DNA from: Fictibacillus solisalsi
GTDB taxonomy: Bacteria > Bacillota > Bacilli > Bacillales > Fictibacillaceae
Length of the DNA: 64,000 nt
Reading direction: 5' to 3'
Assembly: GCF_900103485.1 (NCBI RefSeq)
Contig: NZ_FNHW01000001.1
Span: 593,418-657,417 of the forward strand
Under the pieces are notes generated by a model. It was not told the origin of the DNA, did no database searches, and saw only the letters and a list, made by a program, of their open reading frames with translations. The position numbers and the translations under genes were made by a program. Of this stretch, positions 1-7,740 are shown in pieces (the stretch's first letter is position 1; each line of letters begins with the position of its first letter).

Positions 1-1206
1 CTCCTGGCCTGGCTGCTCGGTGGACTTATCACTCTGGCAGGAGGCCTGACCATTGCTGAAGTAGCCACGCAGATCCCAAAGACAGGCGGACTGTATGTTT
101 ATTTAGAAGAGGTGTATGGAAAGATTTGGGGCTATCTGAGCGGCTGGATGCAAACTGTGATTTACGGTCCCGCCATCATAGGAGGTCTTGGTCTATATTT
201 TGGCTCTTTGCTTGCCCACTTGTTTGGATGGAACGAAAAAACAGGACCGTGGATAGGTATTATTACGGTTGTTTTTCTAGCTGTGGTCAACAGCTTTGGC
301 ACTAAGTATGGTGGCATTGTACAAAACATAGCAACGATCGGAAAATTGCTCCCGATCGTGTTAATCGTTGTGTTTGGCATTTGGAAAGGTAATGAACATG
401 TTCTGAATGCAGGCAGCGGCTTTACTGGAGAAATCAGTATGGGAGCTGCCATTCTGGCAACATTGTTTGCTTATGATGGCTGGCTGATGGTTGGGTTTGT
501 GGCAGGAGAAATGAAAAATCCTGCTAAAATACTGCCCAAAGCGATCATTGGCGGGATTCTGTTTGTAACAGTGGCTTATCTGCTGGTAAATGTAGCAATG
601 CTCCATGTACTTCCGGCAAGCCGTATTGTGGAATTGGGGGAAAATTCAGCTGGAACCGCGGCTTCCATATTGTTCGGAGAAATAGGCGGAAAATTGATTG
701 CCGTCGGTATCGCTGTTTCCATCTTTGGTTGTTTGAACGGAAAGATATTAACGTTCCCCCGTGTAACCTATGCGATGGCGCTTCGCAAACAGCTGCCGGC
801 GTCCCGTTTCTTTGCTTCTGTTTCTGAAAAGTTTGGAACACCGATTCCGGCAACCGGGCTGCAGGTTGTGTTAGCCGTTGTCCTCATGCTCGTATCAAAC
901 CCGGATTATCTGTCTGCCATGGCTATATTTGCTATTTATATCTTTTATATTTTTGCATTTTATGCTTTGTTTGTTTTAAGGAAACGAAACAAAGGGAAAA
1001 AAAGATCGTACAGTGTACCCCTGTTTCCAATCATTCCGGGGTTTGCCATCATCGGTGCCAGCTATATTGTGATTGCTACGATTATTGACAGTCCTGCTGA
1101 CAGCCTCACGGCGATTGCTGTCACACTGGCCGGATTGCCCTTGTACTGGTACCTTAACAAAAGAAACCAGACGGAACACGAACCGCAACTGCAAAAGAAA
1201 GCGTAG
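1..1206 (+). CDS. APC-family amino-acid permease, SteT-like (5' end missing)
   Basis: The reading frame is open from base 1, so the gene starts upstream of the window; about 400 C-terminal residues are visible. They form a chain of hydrophobic helices typical of an APC-superfamily transporter. The motif AEVATQIPKTGG near the left edge is characteristic of the L-type and serine/threonine exchanger branch, including B. subtilis SteT (YkbA). The protein ends in a charged tail after the last helix and is followed at once by an intrinsic terminator. Inferred role: uptake or exchange of small neutral amino acids across the cytoplasmic membrane. Substrate is not determinable from the sequence. Confidence 0.85.
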   Translation, partial: LLAWLLGGLITLAGGLTIAEVATQIPKTGGLYVYLEEVYGKIWGYLSGWMQTVIYGPAIIGGLGLYFGSLLAHLFGWNEKTGPWIGIITVVFLAVVNSFGTKYGGIVQNIATIGKLLPIVLIVVFGIWKGNEHVLNAGSGFTGEISMGAAILATLFAYDGWLMVGFVAGEMKNPAKILPKAIIGGILFVTVAYLLVNVAMLHVLPASRIVELGENSAGTAASILFGEIGGKLIAVGIAVSIFGCLNGKILTFPRVTYAMALRKQLPASRFFASVSEKFGTPIPATGLQVVLAVVLMLVSNPDYLSAMAIFAIYIFYIFAFYALFVLRKRNKGKKRSYSVPLFPIIPGFAIIGASYIVIATIIDSPADSLTAIAVTLAGLPLYWYLNKRNQTEHEPQLQKKA

Positions 1207-1217
1207 TATATTCCCGT

Positions 1218-1250
1218 AAAAAGCTCTGCTGATTTTCAGCAGAGCTTTTT
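1218..1250 (+). terminator. Intrinsic terminator of the permease gene
   Basis: AAGCTCTGCTGA pairs with TCAGCAGAGCTT across a short T-rich loop and is followed by a T run, 12 bases after the permease stop codon. Confidence 0.85.
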
Positions 1251-1386
1251 CATTAGGTGCCAAAATTGAAACAGTCAACCAGCAAAAAAAACCGAAAATA
1301 TTAAAGTGTACTGACCCTTTTTTGGCTAATCTCTCTGTAATATACGTTCAACGATTTGCGAAAGAAAAACAATCCAGCAGAAAGTT

Positions 1387-1415
1387 AAAAGAACCTGCCA
1401 TTGGCAGGTTCTTTT
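1387..1415 (-). terminator. Intrinsic terminator of the SEC-C gene
   Basis: GAACCTGCCA/TGGCAGGTTC is a 10-bp stem with almost no loop, flanked by A and T runs on both sides. It touches the stop codon of the minus-strand SEC-C gene. Confidence 0.75.
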
Positions 1416-2355
1416 ATTGAATAATCGTTTTCAACTGACGATATTTAGCGGAAAGACTGGATGCTGAAATATCGTAAGAAGCAGCTGTTTCCGCCTGTGA
1501 TGCGCCTTGTTCTAAAAGATGCTTGCTGACATAATAATGCAGTGCTGCAGCGAAAAGCTGTTCTTTTCGAATGGTCAGCTTTTGACTGTTGTTCCATTGA
1601 ACCCAAAGGGGAAGCGCCTTTTCATAAATTTCAGAAGAAGCGGTATTTTTCAGCAGAGCTAATACGGAATCATTGACCGGATCAGCAGGCTCGTTGGACA
1701 AAAGAATATGAAGAACATGGGGGAAATCGTCCTTCATTGTCAATTGTTCTGAATGCAGGATCTGCAGTTTCTTTGACAAATTGGAAGGAGAAACAGGAAT
1801 TTTTGCATAATCAATGTAAAATTCACAATGTTCTCCTGTAACGATCAGTGAACCTGCAAGAAGTGACTGCACTTCAGGAAGGGATTCGGAATGGATTTCA
1901 ACCGTATATTCCTGATCCGTGAAGTAATCTTTGAGCTTATATACGTTCCGGTTTAACTGTTCCTGAACGGTATACAGTGAAGGGGTGGTGTTCTGCCATT
2001 TTTTCACTACTTCGTATACCTGATGCTCTTCTTTTTCTTTTTGTTCCATAAGGTACAGCTCTACAGGTGTTTTGCCATTCCGAACCGATGAATGAAAAAT
2101 GAGCCAGCATACCATCAAGTTCGCGTATGTTTCCACCTGCTCCTTATCAACATTAAATTGCTGGATAAAATTCCGTGTTTGTTTTCCCATGTCTTCATGA
2201 AAGTTGTCAAAAGCAAACTTTGCCAGCCCTTCCAGGTGACGGCTGATTTCAACCATTTGTTTCATTTTTGTTGTGGTCAGCGATCGCTGACAGCAATGTT
2301 TATATTTTTTCCCGCTTCCACACGGACAAGGATCGTTTCGTCTTACTTTACTCAT
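1414..2355 (-). CDS. SEC-C motif (zinc-binding) protein
   Basis: A 313-residue cytoplasmic protein whose first 25 residues hold the SEC-C signature RNDPCPCGSGKKYKHCC, the zinc-binding C-x-C-x8-C-C motif found at the end of SecA and in YecA-like proteins. Here the motif is N-terminal, which marks the family of stand-alone SEC-C proteins rather than a SecA paralogue. The remaining 290 residues are mostly helical with no recognisable catalytic motif; a short helix-turn-helix-like segment occurs close to the C-terminus. A GGAGGG ribosome binding site lies just upstream of the ATG. It is a monocistronic unit. Function is unknown; a ribosome- or nucleic-acid-associated role is only an inference from the motif. 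Confidence 0.75.
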   Translation of the reverse strand: MSKVRRNDPCPCGSGKKYKHCCQRSLTTTKMKQMVEISRHLEGLAKFAFDNFHEDMGKQTRNFIQQFNVDKEQVETYANLMVCWLIFHSSVRNGKTPVELYLMEQKEKEEHQVYEVVKKWQNTTPSLYTVQEQLNRNVYKLKDYFTDQEYTVEIHSESLPEVQSLLAGSLIVTGEHCEFYIDYAKIPVSPSNLSKKLQILHSEQLTMKDDFPHVLHILLSNEPADPVNDSVLALLKNTASSEIYEKALPLWVQWNNSQKLTIRKEQLFAAALHYYVSKHLLEQGASQAETAASYDISASSLSAKYRQLKTIIQ

Positions 2356-2469
2356 GTTTCCCTCCGTACATACTGCTCGTGTTGTAAATAATCACCTTGT
2401 AAATACTAGCATAAACGCGTGATAATGCAACTTATTGCACTGCAGCACAACCGGGAAAGGGCAAAAAAA

Positions 2470-2500
2470 AAGAAATCAAACCAAAAAGGTTTGATTTCTT
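2470..2500 (-). terminator. Intrinsic terminator of the IDEAL gene
   Basis: AAGAAATCAAACC pairs with GGTTTGATTTCTT around an AAAAA loop; the A run to the left gives the U tract on the minus strand. It overlaps the stop codon of the minus-strand gene. Confidence 0.85.
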
Positions 2501-2729
2501 ATCCAAGGAAGCGAAGGTACTCATCGGTCAATTCCATAAACCTTGCTTCATCTCGTTTCTCAAGGGCTTCATCTATTTGTTCTTTATAACGTTTAATTTG
2601 ATAGGCGTGCAAGGACTCATCAAGGATCATCTGAGCAACCATATTAAAAGCGAACGGTTCATTTTTCTTCTGAAGTTTGTATTTCACAAGATCGTTCATA
2701 TCTTTATTATACGACGTATTATCTTTCAT
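2499..2729 (-). CDS. IDEAL domain protein
   Basis: A 76-residue protein with the short helical IDEAL domain in its C-terminal half: ILDESLHAYQIKRYKEQIDE followed by ALEKRDEARFMELTDEY. This domain occurs in Bacillales proteins such as YpiB and ComK-related partners and is thought to mediate protein contacts. The N-terminal 30 residues are charged and probably flexible. An AAGGAGG site precedes the ATG by 8 bases. It is a single-gene unit with its own terminator. The specific partner is unknown. Confidence 0.7.
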   Translation of the reverse strand: MKDNTSYNKDMNDLVKYKLQKKNEPFAFNMVAQMILDESLHAYQIKRYKEQIDEALEKRDEARFMELTDEYLRFLG

Positions 2730-2856
2730 GCTCTATTCCTCCTTGAATATTTTTGCAATAGCTTGTGTGATTAAAGCTAATGCTTTAGTGGGTTTTTACT
2801 AGTATACTTATCCCAAGAGATAATAGCAACTATTTAATTCTGAAAATTTAGATTTA

Positions 2857-3099
2857 TTATTGTTGATTTTCCAGATTTAAATCAGCCAGCACCTCATCCA
2901 CGGAATGGAAAGTCTTACTTTCCAGCTGTTCACCGCCTTCCATGTCAAAAACTCGCAATTCATAAACTTCTTCTGTCGGGATATATTTGACTTCGACTGG
3001 ATTGGTATAATTCTTTGAGAAGGTTTCTTCTGACTGAGCATGACTGTATACATCTTCTGGGTTGTTTTTTAAATTTTGCAGCTTCTCTCTTATATTCAT
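2857..3099 (-). CDS. Small acidic protein of unknown function
   Basis: An 80-residue, strongly acidic protein preceded by a good GGAGGGAG ribosome binding site. The N-terminal third is charged and helical; the middle reads like two beta strands (VEVKYIP, VYELRVFDMEGG) and the end is acidic. There are no cysteines and no membrane segment. I do not recognise the family. Ribosome binding site and codon use support a real gene. Confidence 0.6.
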   Translation of the reverse strand: MNIREKLQNLKNNPEDVYSHAQSEETFSKNYTNPVEVKYIPTEEVYELRVFDMEGGEQLESKTFHSVDEVLADLNLENQQ

Positions 3100-3207
3100 A
3101 ATTTCTCTCCCTCCAGAGTATCAATCGGGTGTTGTATAAAATATGCCCGTAACGTGCTCTTTTTAAACTCCGTTCATTAACTTTTCGACATATTTCATTT
3201 TTCGGAT

Positions 3208-3236
3208 TTGACGCTTTTATTGATGTCAGCTACGAT
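3208..3236 (+). promoter_or_regulatory. Candidate sigma-A promoter of the thi operon
   Basis: TTGACG and TACGAT are separated by exactly 17 bases and lie about 30 bases upstream of the TPP aptamer. Confidence 0.65.
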
Positions 3237-3263
3237 AGAGAATAATTAGTATTTATATGAACA

Positions 3264-3351
3264 ACCACTAGGGGAGCTTGTGAAAGCTGAGAAAAGAGTG
3301 AACTTTGACCCTTTGAACCTGATACGGATCATACCGTCGTAGGGAAGTGGC
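3264..3351 (+). ncRNA. TPP riboswitch (THI element)
   Basis: The conserved blocks are present in order: ACTAGGGGAGC, GCTGAGA, ACCCTTTGAACCTGATACGG, and CGTAGGGAAGTGG. P1 is formed by CCACT (3265-3269) and AGTGG (3346-3350). The 3' P1 arm continues into GTGGCTTAAAC (3347-3357), which can pair instead with GTTTAAGCCGC (3379-3389), the 5' arm of the downstream terminator. TPP binding should therefore fix P1, block the antiterminator and stop transcription before thiD. Confidence 0.95.
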
Positions 3352-3382
3352 TTAAACGAACGACCAGTTAAAAATGATGTTT

Positions 3383-3412
3383 AAGCCGCCTTCTTTTTGA
3401 GGGCGGCTTTTT
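3383..3412 (+). terminator. Riboswitch-controlled terminator ahead of thiD
   Basis: AAGCCGCCTTC (3383-3393) pairs with GAGGGCGGCTT (3399-3409), followed by a T run. The 5' arm overlaps the antiterminator segment, giving a mutually exclusive switch. Confidence 0.9.
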
Positions 3413-3446
3413 ATACGAAGTCAAAAAAAAGAAGGAGTTTTCTATA

Positions 3447-4253
3447 ATGTCCAACACACCAAAAGCATTAACCATAGCAGGATCGGATTCAGGGGGAGGA
3501 GCGGGCATACAGGCGGACCTGAAAACTTTTCAGGAATTAGGCGCATATGGTATGTCGGTCATTACAGCCGTCACTGCCCAAAATACGAAAGGCGTCCAAA
3601 ATATTCATGCCATACCGGTTGAAATGGTGGCAGATCAGTTGAAAAGTATTGCAGACGACCTGCGGCCAGAATCGCTGAAGACAGGCATGCTTTTCAGTGC
3701 CGAAATTATTGAGGCGGTATCCTCACATATTGAGGAATATCAATGGACAAATGTGGTGGTTGATCCAGTGATGATTGCCAAGGGAGGGTCAGAACTGCTT
3801 AAGAAGGATGCAATAGAAGCTCTAAAGAAACACCTTCTTCCCCTCGCTGATATCCTCACTCCAAACATCCCTGAAGCCGAGCAATTGACTGGAAGAAAGA
3901 TTGAGAACAAACAGGACAGAGAAGACGCAGCAAAATTTCTTCATGGTCTCGGAGCAAAGAAAATTGTCATTAAGGGCGGCCATCTTCCCAATGAAAATGA
4001 ACCGGTGGATTTATATTATGACGGGGAACGAATGATTGAGTTTGAAGGAAAACGCATAATCACAACACAAACCCATGGAACAGGCTGTACATTTGCTGCT
4101 GCGATAACAGCGGAGCTTGCTGTTGGAAAATCTCCGATTGAAGCGGTGGAAACCGCCAAAACCTTTATACAGGAGGCGATCAGCGCCCCCCTTCATCTCG
4201 GAAGCGGCCATGGACCGACCAACCACTGGGCATACAGGAGGAAATACCAATGA
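3447..4253 (+). CDS. thiD: Hydroxymethylpyrimidine/phosphomethylpyrimidine kinase ThiD
   Basis: A 268-residue ribokinase-fold enzyme that phosphorylates HMP and HMP-P in thiamine biosynthesis and salvage. The N-terminus has the ThiD signature [18 protein letters not shown], followed by [14 protein letters not shown], the LKTGML segment, and the C-terminal anion-hole motif [12 protein letters not shown] with the catalytic aspartate replaced by the cysteine usual for ThiD. A GAAGGAG site precedes the ATG. It is first in the riboswitch-controlled operon and overlaps thiM by four bases (ATGA), which implies translational coupling. Confidence 0.95.
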   Translation: MSNTPKALTIAGSDSGGGAGIQADLKTFQELGAYGMSVITAVTAQNTKGVQNIHAIPVEMVADQLKSIADDLRPESLKTGMLFSAEIIEAVSSHIEEYQWTNVVVDPVMIAKGGSELLKKDAIEALKKHLLPLADILTPNIPEAEQLTGRKIENKQDREDAAKFLHGLGAKKIVIKGGHLPNENEPVDLYYDGERMIEFEGKRIITTQTHGTGCTFAAAITAELAVGKSPIEAVETAKTFIQEAISAPLHLGSGHGPTNHWAYRRKYQ

Positions 4254-5068
4254 CAAAATTACCACATCTTTTAAAAGAAATTCGATTGAAGAAACCACTC
4301 ATTCATCATATAACCAATCAGGTAACGATGAATTTTCTGGCCAATGGAATTCTCGCTGCCGGAGGAAGCCCGATGATGGCCCATCACTATGAAGAAGCAG
4401 CAGAAGCAGTAATGGCTGCTGACGCTCTTATATTAAATATCGGAACGGTTGAGCCAGACCTGGTGAAAGGAATGATTCTCGCCGGAAAAAAGGCGAAAGC
4501 CAATGGTATACCGGTTGTTCTTGATCCGGTCGGGGCAGGATTGTCCTTATTAAGAAAAACGGCTGTTGCAGATATTATGGATGAAGTTTCTCCAAATGTA
4601 ATTTGCGGTAATGCAGCAGAAATCGCATTTTTAAGTGGAGAAAAATGGAGCGGGAAAGGGGTAGACGGGAGTCTTGCAGAGGACAGCTCGGAACTGGCCC
4701 GCTATGTGGCCAACCGGTTGAATTGCATCGTCGCCATTACGGGGAAAGAGGATATCATGAGTGACGGGTCAGAAACGATGATCATAAGAGGAGGGCATGA
4801 AATGCTTTCCTATGTGACAGGGACGGGTTGCTTTTCCACCTCTCTGATTGGATTGTTCCTTGCAAAGTCAGTAACGGCTGATTTGACTACATTGGAACGG
4901 GTGGCAGCATCGCTTACTTACCTGGGCCTTTGTGCAGAACGGGCGGTTTCCGCCGCGCGCGGGCCAGGAAGCTTTCAAACGGCATTCTTGGATGAGCTAT
5001 ATCTTCTAAATGCTGAAGAACTGGATGAGGCTGGAAGATGGGAAACTGTGCTTGGAGGGAACAACTAA
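4250..5068 (+). CDS. thiM: Hydroxyethylthiazole kinase ThiM
   Basis: A 272-residue ribokinase-like enzyme that phosphorylates the thiazole alcohol HET for thiamine salvage. Recognisable segments are PLIHHITNQVTMNF at the N-terminus, LDPVGAG near residue 90, NAAEIAFL near 123 and GTGCFSTSLIG around 190. Length is normal for the family. It starts in the ATGA overlap with thiD and its stop codon shares one base with the thiE start (TAATG). With thiD and thiE it forms the branch that joins salvaged HMP and HET into thiamine phosphate. Confidence 0.95.
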   Translation: MTKLPHLLKEIRLKKPLIHHITNQVTMNFLANGILAAGGSPMMAHHYEEAAEAVMAADALILNIGTVEPDLVKGMILAGKKAKANGIPVVLDPVGAGLSLLRKTAVADIMDEVSPNVICGNAAEIAFLSGEKWSGKGVDGSLAEDSSELARYVANRLNCIVAITGKEDIMSDGSETMIIRGGHEMLSYVTGTGCFSTSLIGLFLAKSVTADLTTLERVAASLTYLGLCAERAVSAARGPGSFQTAFLDELYLLNAEELDEAGRWETVLGGNN

Positions 5069-5748
5069 TGGATAAGGCCGTTCTAAAAGAAAAAATGAAG
5101 GTATACTTTATTATGGGAAGCACCAATTGTTCAACAGATGCCAAAGAAGTTCTCGAGCAGGCACTGATCGGTGGAGCTACACTTTTCCAATTCCGTGAAA
5201 AAGGGGAGGGCTGTCTGGATGGAAAAAGCCGGGCAGAACTTGCCATGGCTTTACAGAATGTCTGCCGCCGGTACAATGTTCCATTTATCATTAACGATGA
5301 CATCAAGTTAATGAAGAAGTTGAACGCAGACGGACTGCATGTGGGCCAGGAAGACGGAGACCTCGAGGAAATCCGTAAAGCTTTTCCGGGAAAACTATTG
5401 GGTGTTTCGGTCCACAATCTGAATGAAGCCCGGCATGCCCTTGAAATTGGGGCCGATTACCTCGGAGTCGGGCCTGTTTATCCTACAGGAACAAAAACAG
5501 ATACGCGGCCGGTAATGGGGTATTCAGTGATTCGTGAATTGCGGGACAATGGAATAGATGCGCCAATCGTCGGTATTGGCGGTATCCATGCGGACAACGC
5601 ATCAGGAGTCGTTCAGTCAGGTGCAGATGGAGTGGCAGTTATTACTGCCATCAGCAACCATCAGGAACCGGCGGCAGCTGCAAGTGAACTTCTAAAAGCG
5701 GTAGAAAAAGCCAAACAGAATCACTCTTCAAACAAATTTATCAAATAG
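5068..5748 (+). CDS. thiE: Thiamine-phosphate synthase ThiE
   Basis: A 226-residue TIM-barrel enzyme that condenses HMP-PP with thiazole phosphate. Motifs: LFQFREKG near the N-terminus, PFIINDDIKLMKKLNADGLHVGQEDG split across the active site, GVSVHNLNEA, YLGVGPVYPTGTKTD, and the phosphate-binding GIGGIHADN. I chose the ATG at 5068 because GGAGGG lies 7 bases upstream inside the end of thiM; an in-frame ATG 30 bases earlier has no ribosome binding site. Last gene of the thi operon proper. Confidence 0.95.
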   Translation: MDKAVLKEKMKVYFIMGSTNCSTDAKEVLEQALIGGATLFQFREKGEGCLDGKSRAELAMALQNVCRRYNVPFIINDDIKLMKKLNADGLHVGQEDGDLEEIRKAFPGKLLGVSVHNLNEARHALEIGADYLGVGPVYPTGTKTDTRPVMGYSVIRELRDNGIDAPIVGIGGIHADNASGVVQSGADGVAVITAISNHQEPAAAASELLKAVEKAKQNHSSNKFIK

Positions 5749-5812
5749 GAAGGGCACTGTTTCCATGCGTGTTCCGTACAATGAATGGACGTTGCATGAA
5801 AGAGGTGTCTCT

Positions 5813-6055
5813 ATGAAAAAAAGGAGCAAAGCTTGGTCATATGCCGAGATGGTGCTTTTACTGTTGAGCTTTTTAAGTGCACTCTGGAACGGGATTTATG
5901 TAAACAGCCCTTCCGTCCTTTTTGCCATCCTCGCAGTAGTTTTCTTGTTCAGGGCAGTGGAACGGTATTATTTTAAGCTGAAATTGGAATTCTATTTTAA
6001 TTCAGGCATGGTGCTGGTTTTTATTATTTTGGCGGCTTTGCCGTTCATCAATTGA
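5813..6055 (+). CDS. Small membrane protein
   Basis: About 80 residues with a basic N-terminus (MKKRSKAW) and two or three hydrophobic stretches: MVLLLLSFLSALW, VLFAILAVVFLF and a C-terminal GMVLVFIILAAL. I prefer the ATG at 5813, with AGAGGTG just upstream, over an in-frame ATG at 5765 that would add 16 polar residues. It follows thiE by about 65 bases and may be read from the thi transcript. No family recognised. Confidence 0.5.
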   Translation: MKKRSKAWSYAEMVLLLLSFLSALWNGIYVNSPSVLFAILAVVFLFRAVERYYFKLKLEFYFNSGMVLVFIILAALPFIN

Positions 6056-6083
6056 CAGAAGCCTTTCGCTTCTGTTTTTTTTT
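6054..6083 (+). terminator. Intrinsic terminator
   Basis: ACAGAAGC/GCTTCTGT stem with a four-base loop and a long T run, starting at the stop codon of the small membrane protein; it closes the thi transcript. Confidence 0.85.
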
Positions 6084-6101
6084 GTTTAAAACTTGAAAGG
6101 T

Positions 6102-6141
6102 TTGACAAAAATAAGCCTAACGTAATAAAATAATTTTACGT
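6102..6141 (+). promoter_or_regulatory. Promoter with overlapping palindromic operator
   Basis: TTGACA (6102-6107) and TAAAAT (6126-6131) are 18 bases apart. An imperfect palindrome (6120-6141; ACGTAA...TTACGT outer arms, 8 of 11 pairs matching) covers the -10. It lies 30 bases upstream of the ArsR-like regulator, so autoregulation is the simplest reading. Confidence 0.55.
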
Positions 6142-6170
6142 AATACATTTACTTTAAGTGAGGTGAAGCT

Positions 6171-6773
6171 GTGAACCAGAAGGCTCAGATTAAGGAAACG
6201 TATTTGATCACACTGCCCGAGCAAGCTGCAGCCCTTTTGCATCCCATCCGTTCGGAGATTGTGGCCGCCTTGAAAGTCCCTGCTTCAGCCACGGAAATTG
6301 CCAAAGCGCTTAACGAAACACCGCAAAAAATAAATTACCATTTAAAAGCGCTTGAAAAAGTAGAGCTGGTGCAAAAAGTGGGCACAAGGAATGTCAGAAA
6401 TTTGGTAGAAGTACTATATCAGGCAGTGGCAAAAACCCTGGTTTTGTCTGAATCACTTGGCCTTTCGCCGGAAACTTCGCAAAAATTACAGGATCAGCAA
6501 GCCCTTGCTCATGTATTATCATTGACTGAAGCCATAAAAAAAGATGCCCTGCAACTCATGGAACAAGCGGAAGAAACGCAAATTCCAAGCGCCGTTCTTC
6601 AGGCTGCCGTCAATTTATGCGGAGAAGATCAGCGGAATGAATTTATGAACGAATATTTCTCACTGCTTCATCAGTTAATTGAAAAGTATCAATCAGGAGA
6701 AAAGGAAAACGGCGAGGAGTACCAGGTGTCTATTGCTATTTATCCAAAACCTGAAGGAGGAAAACAGGGATGA
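6171..6773 (+). CDS. ArsR-like winged-helix regulator
   Basis: A 200-residue protein starting at GTG after GAGGTGAA. Residues 20-75 form an ArsR-type winged helix: LLHPIRSEIVAALK, SATEIAKALNETPQKINYHL (recognition helix) and KALEKVELVQKVG. The C-terminal 110 residues are helical, without metal-binding cysteines, and could be a dimerisation or sensing domain. The start lies downstream of a promoter overlapped by a palindrome. It is translationally coupled to the next small gene (ATGA overlap) and lies upstream of a clpP paralogue in the same direction. It probably controls this operon; the signal is unknown. Confidence 0.75.
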   Translation: MNQKAQIKETYLITLPEQAAALLHPIRSEIVAALKVPASATEIAKALNETPQKINYHLKALEKVELVQKVGTRNVRNLVEVLYQAVAKTLVLSESLGLSPETSQKLQDQQALAHVLSLTEAIKKDALQLMEQAEETQIPSAVLQAAVNLCGEDQRNEFMNEYFSLLHQLIEKYQSGEKENGEEYQVSIAIYPKPEGGKQG

Positions 6774-7021
6774 GCAAAGTGAAGAAGCAGCCCTCTCTTG
6801 TATGGGAAAAGAACGGGAAAAAAAAGCTGCAGGATGAAAAAGTGATTAACCTTTATGAAAGAAAAAATGAGCAAGATGAAAAGTCCAGGGAAGAGCTGCG
6901 AACGGAAATCATGATTGAAACAGAAGGTAAAAAGCCATCAAAGGTGGTTTATGTCACGTCCGGGTTTGGAAAAATTGCTGCCGGCAGCACGGGATCTTCA
7001 CCGTACTGCATGGCATCGTAA
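6770..7021 (+). CDS. Unknown 83-residue charged protein between regulator and ClpP
   Basis: A very charged, lysine- and glutamate-rich N-terminal half that is probably disordered or helical, then a short hydrophobic beta-like segment (KVVYVTSGFGKIAAGS) and a C-terminus ending SSPYCMAS. The ATG overlaps the regulator stop by four bases, and the stop is 22 bases before the clpP start, so it belongs to a three-gene operon. I do not recognise the family. The position suggests a ClpP substrate, adaptor or partner of the regulator, but nothing in the sequence proves this. Confidence 0.6.
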   Translation: MSKVKKQPSLVWEKNGKKKLQDEKVINLYERKNEQDEKSREELRTEIMIETEGKKPSKVVYVTSGFGKIAAGSTGSSPYCMAS

Positions 7022-7045
7022 GAAACGTACAGGAGGAAAATGATC

Positions 7046-7627
7046 ATGAACTTAGTTCCAATGGTTGTTGAGACCACAAACAGAGGCGAACGCTCGTATG
7101 ATATTTATTCGAGGCTTTTAAAAGACAGAATTGTGATTATTGGAAGTCCGATTGATGACAATGTTGCCAATTCGGTCGTTGCGCAGCTTCTATTCCTGGC
7201 AGCTGAAGATCCTGATAAAGATATTTCTATCTATATTAATTCTCCTGGGGGATCTGTTACTGCGGGTTTGGCAATTTATGACACGATGCAATTTATTAAA
7301 CCGGATGTGTCCACGATTTGTATCGGGATGGCGGCATCCATGGGTGCCATCCTGCTGATCGCCGGAGCAGAAGGAAAACGGTATGCGTTGCCAAATGCAG
7401 AAGTCATGATTCACCAGCCGCTGGGCGGGACAGAAGGCCAGGCGGCAGACATGATTATCCATGCAAAACGAATTATTCAAACGCGGGAGATTTTAAATAA
7501 AATTATCTCCGACCGCTCAGGTCAGCCGGTAGAACGGGTTGAAAAGGATACGGACCGGGACTTCTTTATGACAGCCCAGCAAGCTCTGGACTACGGCATT
7601 ATTAACAAAGTAATTGAAAAACTATAG
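7046..7627 (+). CDS. clpP: ATP-dependent Clp protease proteolytic subunit (ClpP paralogue)
   Basis: A 193-residue serine protease subunit. The catalytic triad is visible: Ser in GMAASMGA, His in MIHQPLGG, Asp in KDTDRDFF. The N-terminus [20 protein letters not shown] is the usual ClpP start and processing region. AGGAGG at 7031-7036 fits the ATG at 7046 (9 bases) better than the ATG at 7040 (3 bases). It is co-oriented and probably cotranscribed with an ArsR-like regulator and an 83-residue unknown, which is not the usual setting of the housekeeping clpP; substitutions such as ILLIAGAEG also suggest a second copy. It would assemble as a tetradecamer with a Clp ATPase. Confidence 0.9.
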   Translation: MNLVPMVVETTNRGERSYDIYSRLLKDRIVIIGSPIDDNVANSVVAQLLFLAAEDPDKDISIYINSPGGSVTAGLAIYDTMQFIKPDVSTICIGMAASMGAILLIAGAEGKRYALPNAEVMIHQPLGGTEGQAADMIIHAKRIIQTREILNKIISDRSGQPVERVEKDTDRDFFMTAQQALDYGIINKVIEKL

Positions 7628-7635
7628 GCGTAAAA

Positions 7636-7660
7636 GAAAGAGCTCATGAGCTCTTTTTTT
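7636..7660 (+). terminator. Intrinsic terminator of clpP operon
   Basis: AAGAGCTCATGAGCTCTT palindrome followed by a T run, 9 bases after the clpP stop. Confidence 0.8.
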
Positions 7661-7740
7661 TATTTCCCTGGCAGGAATCGATCTTTCCAAAGAGAAAAGA
7701 ATAGAGCTGTCCATTATTAAATGACAAGGAGAAAGAATGA

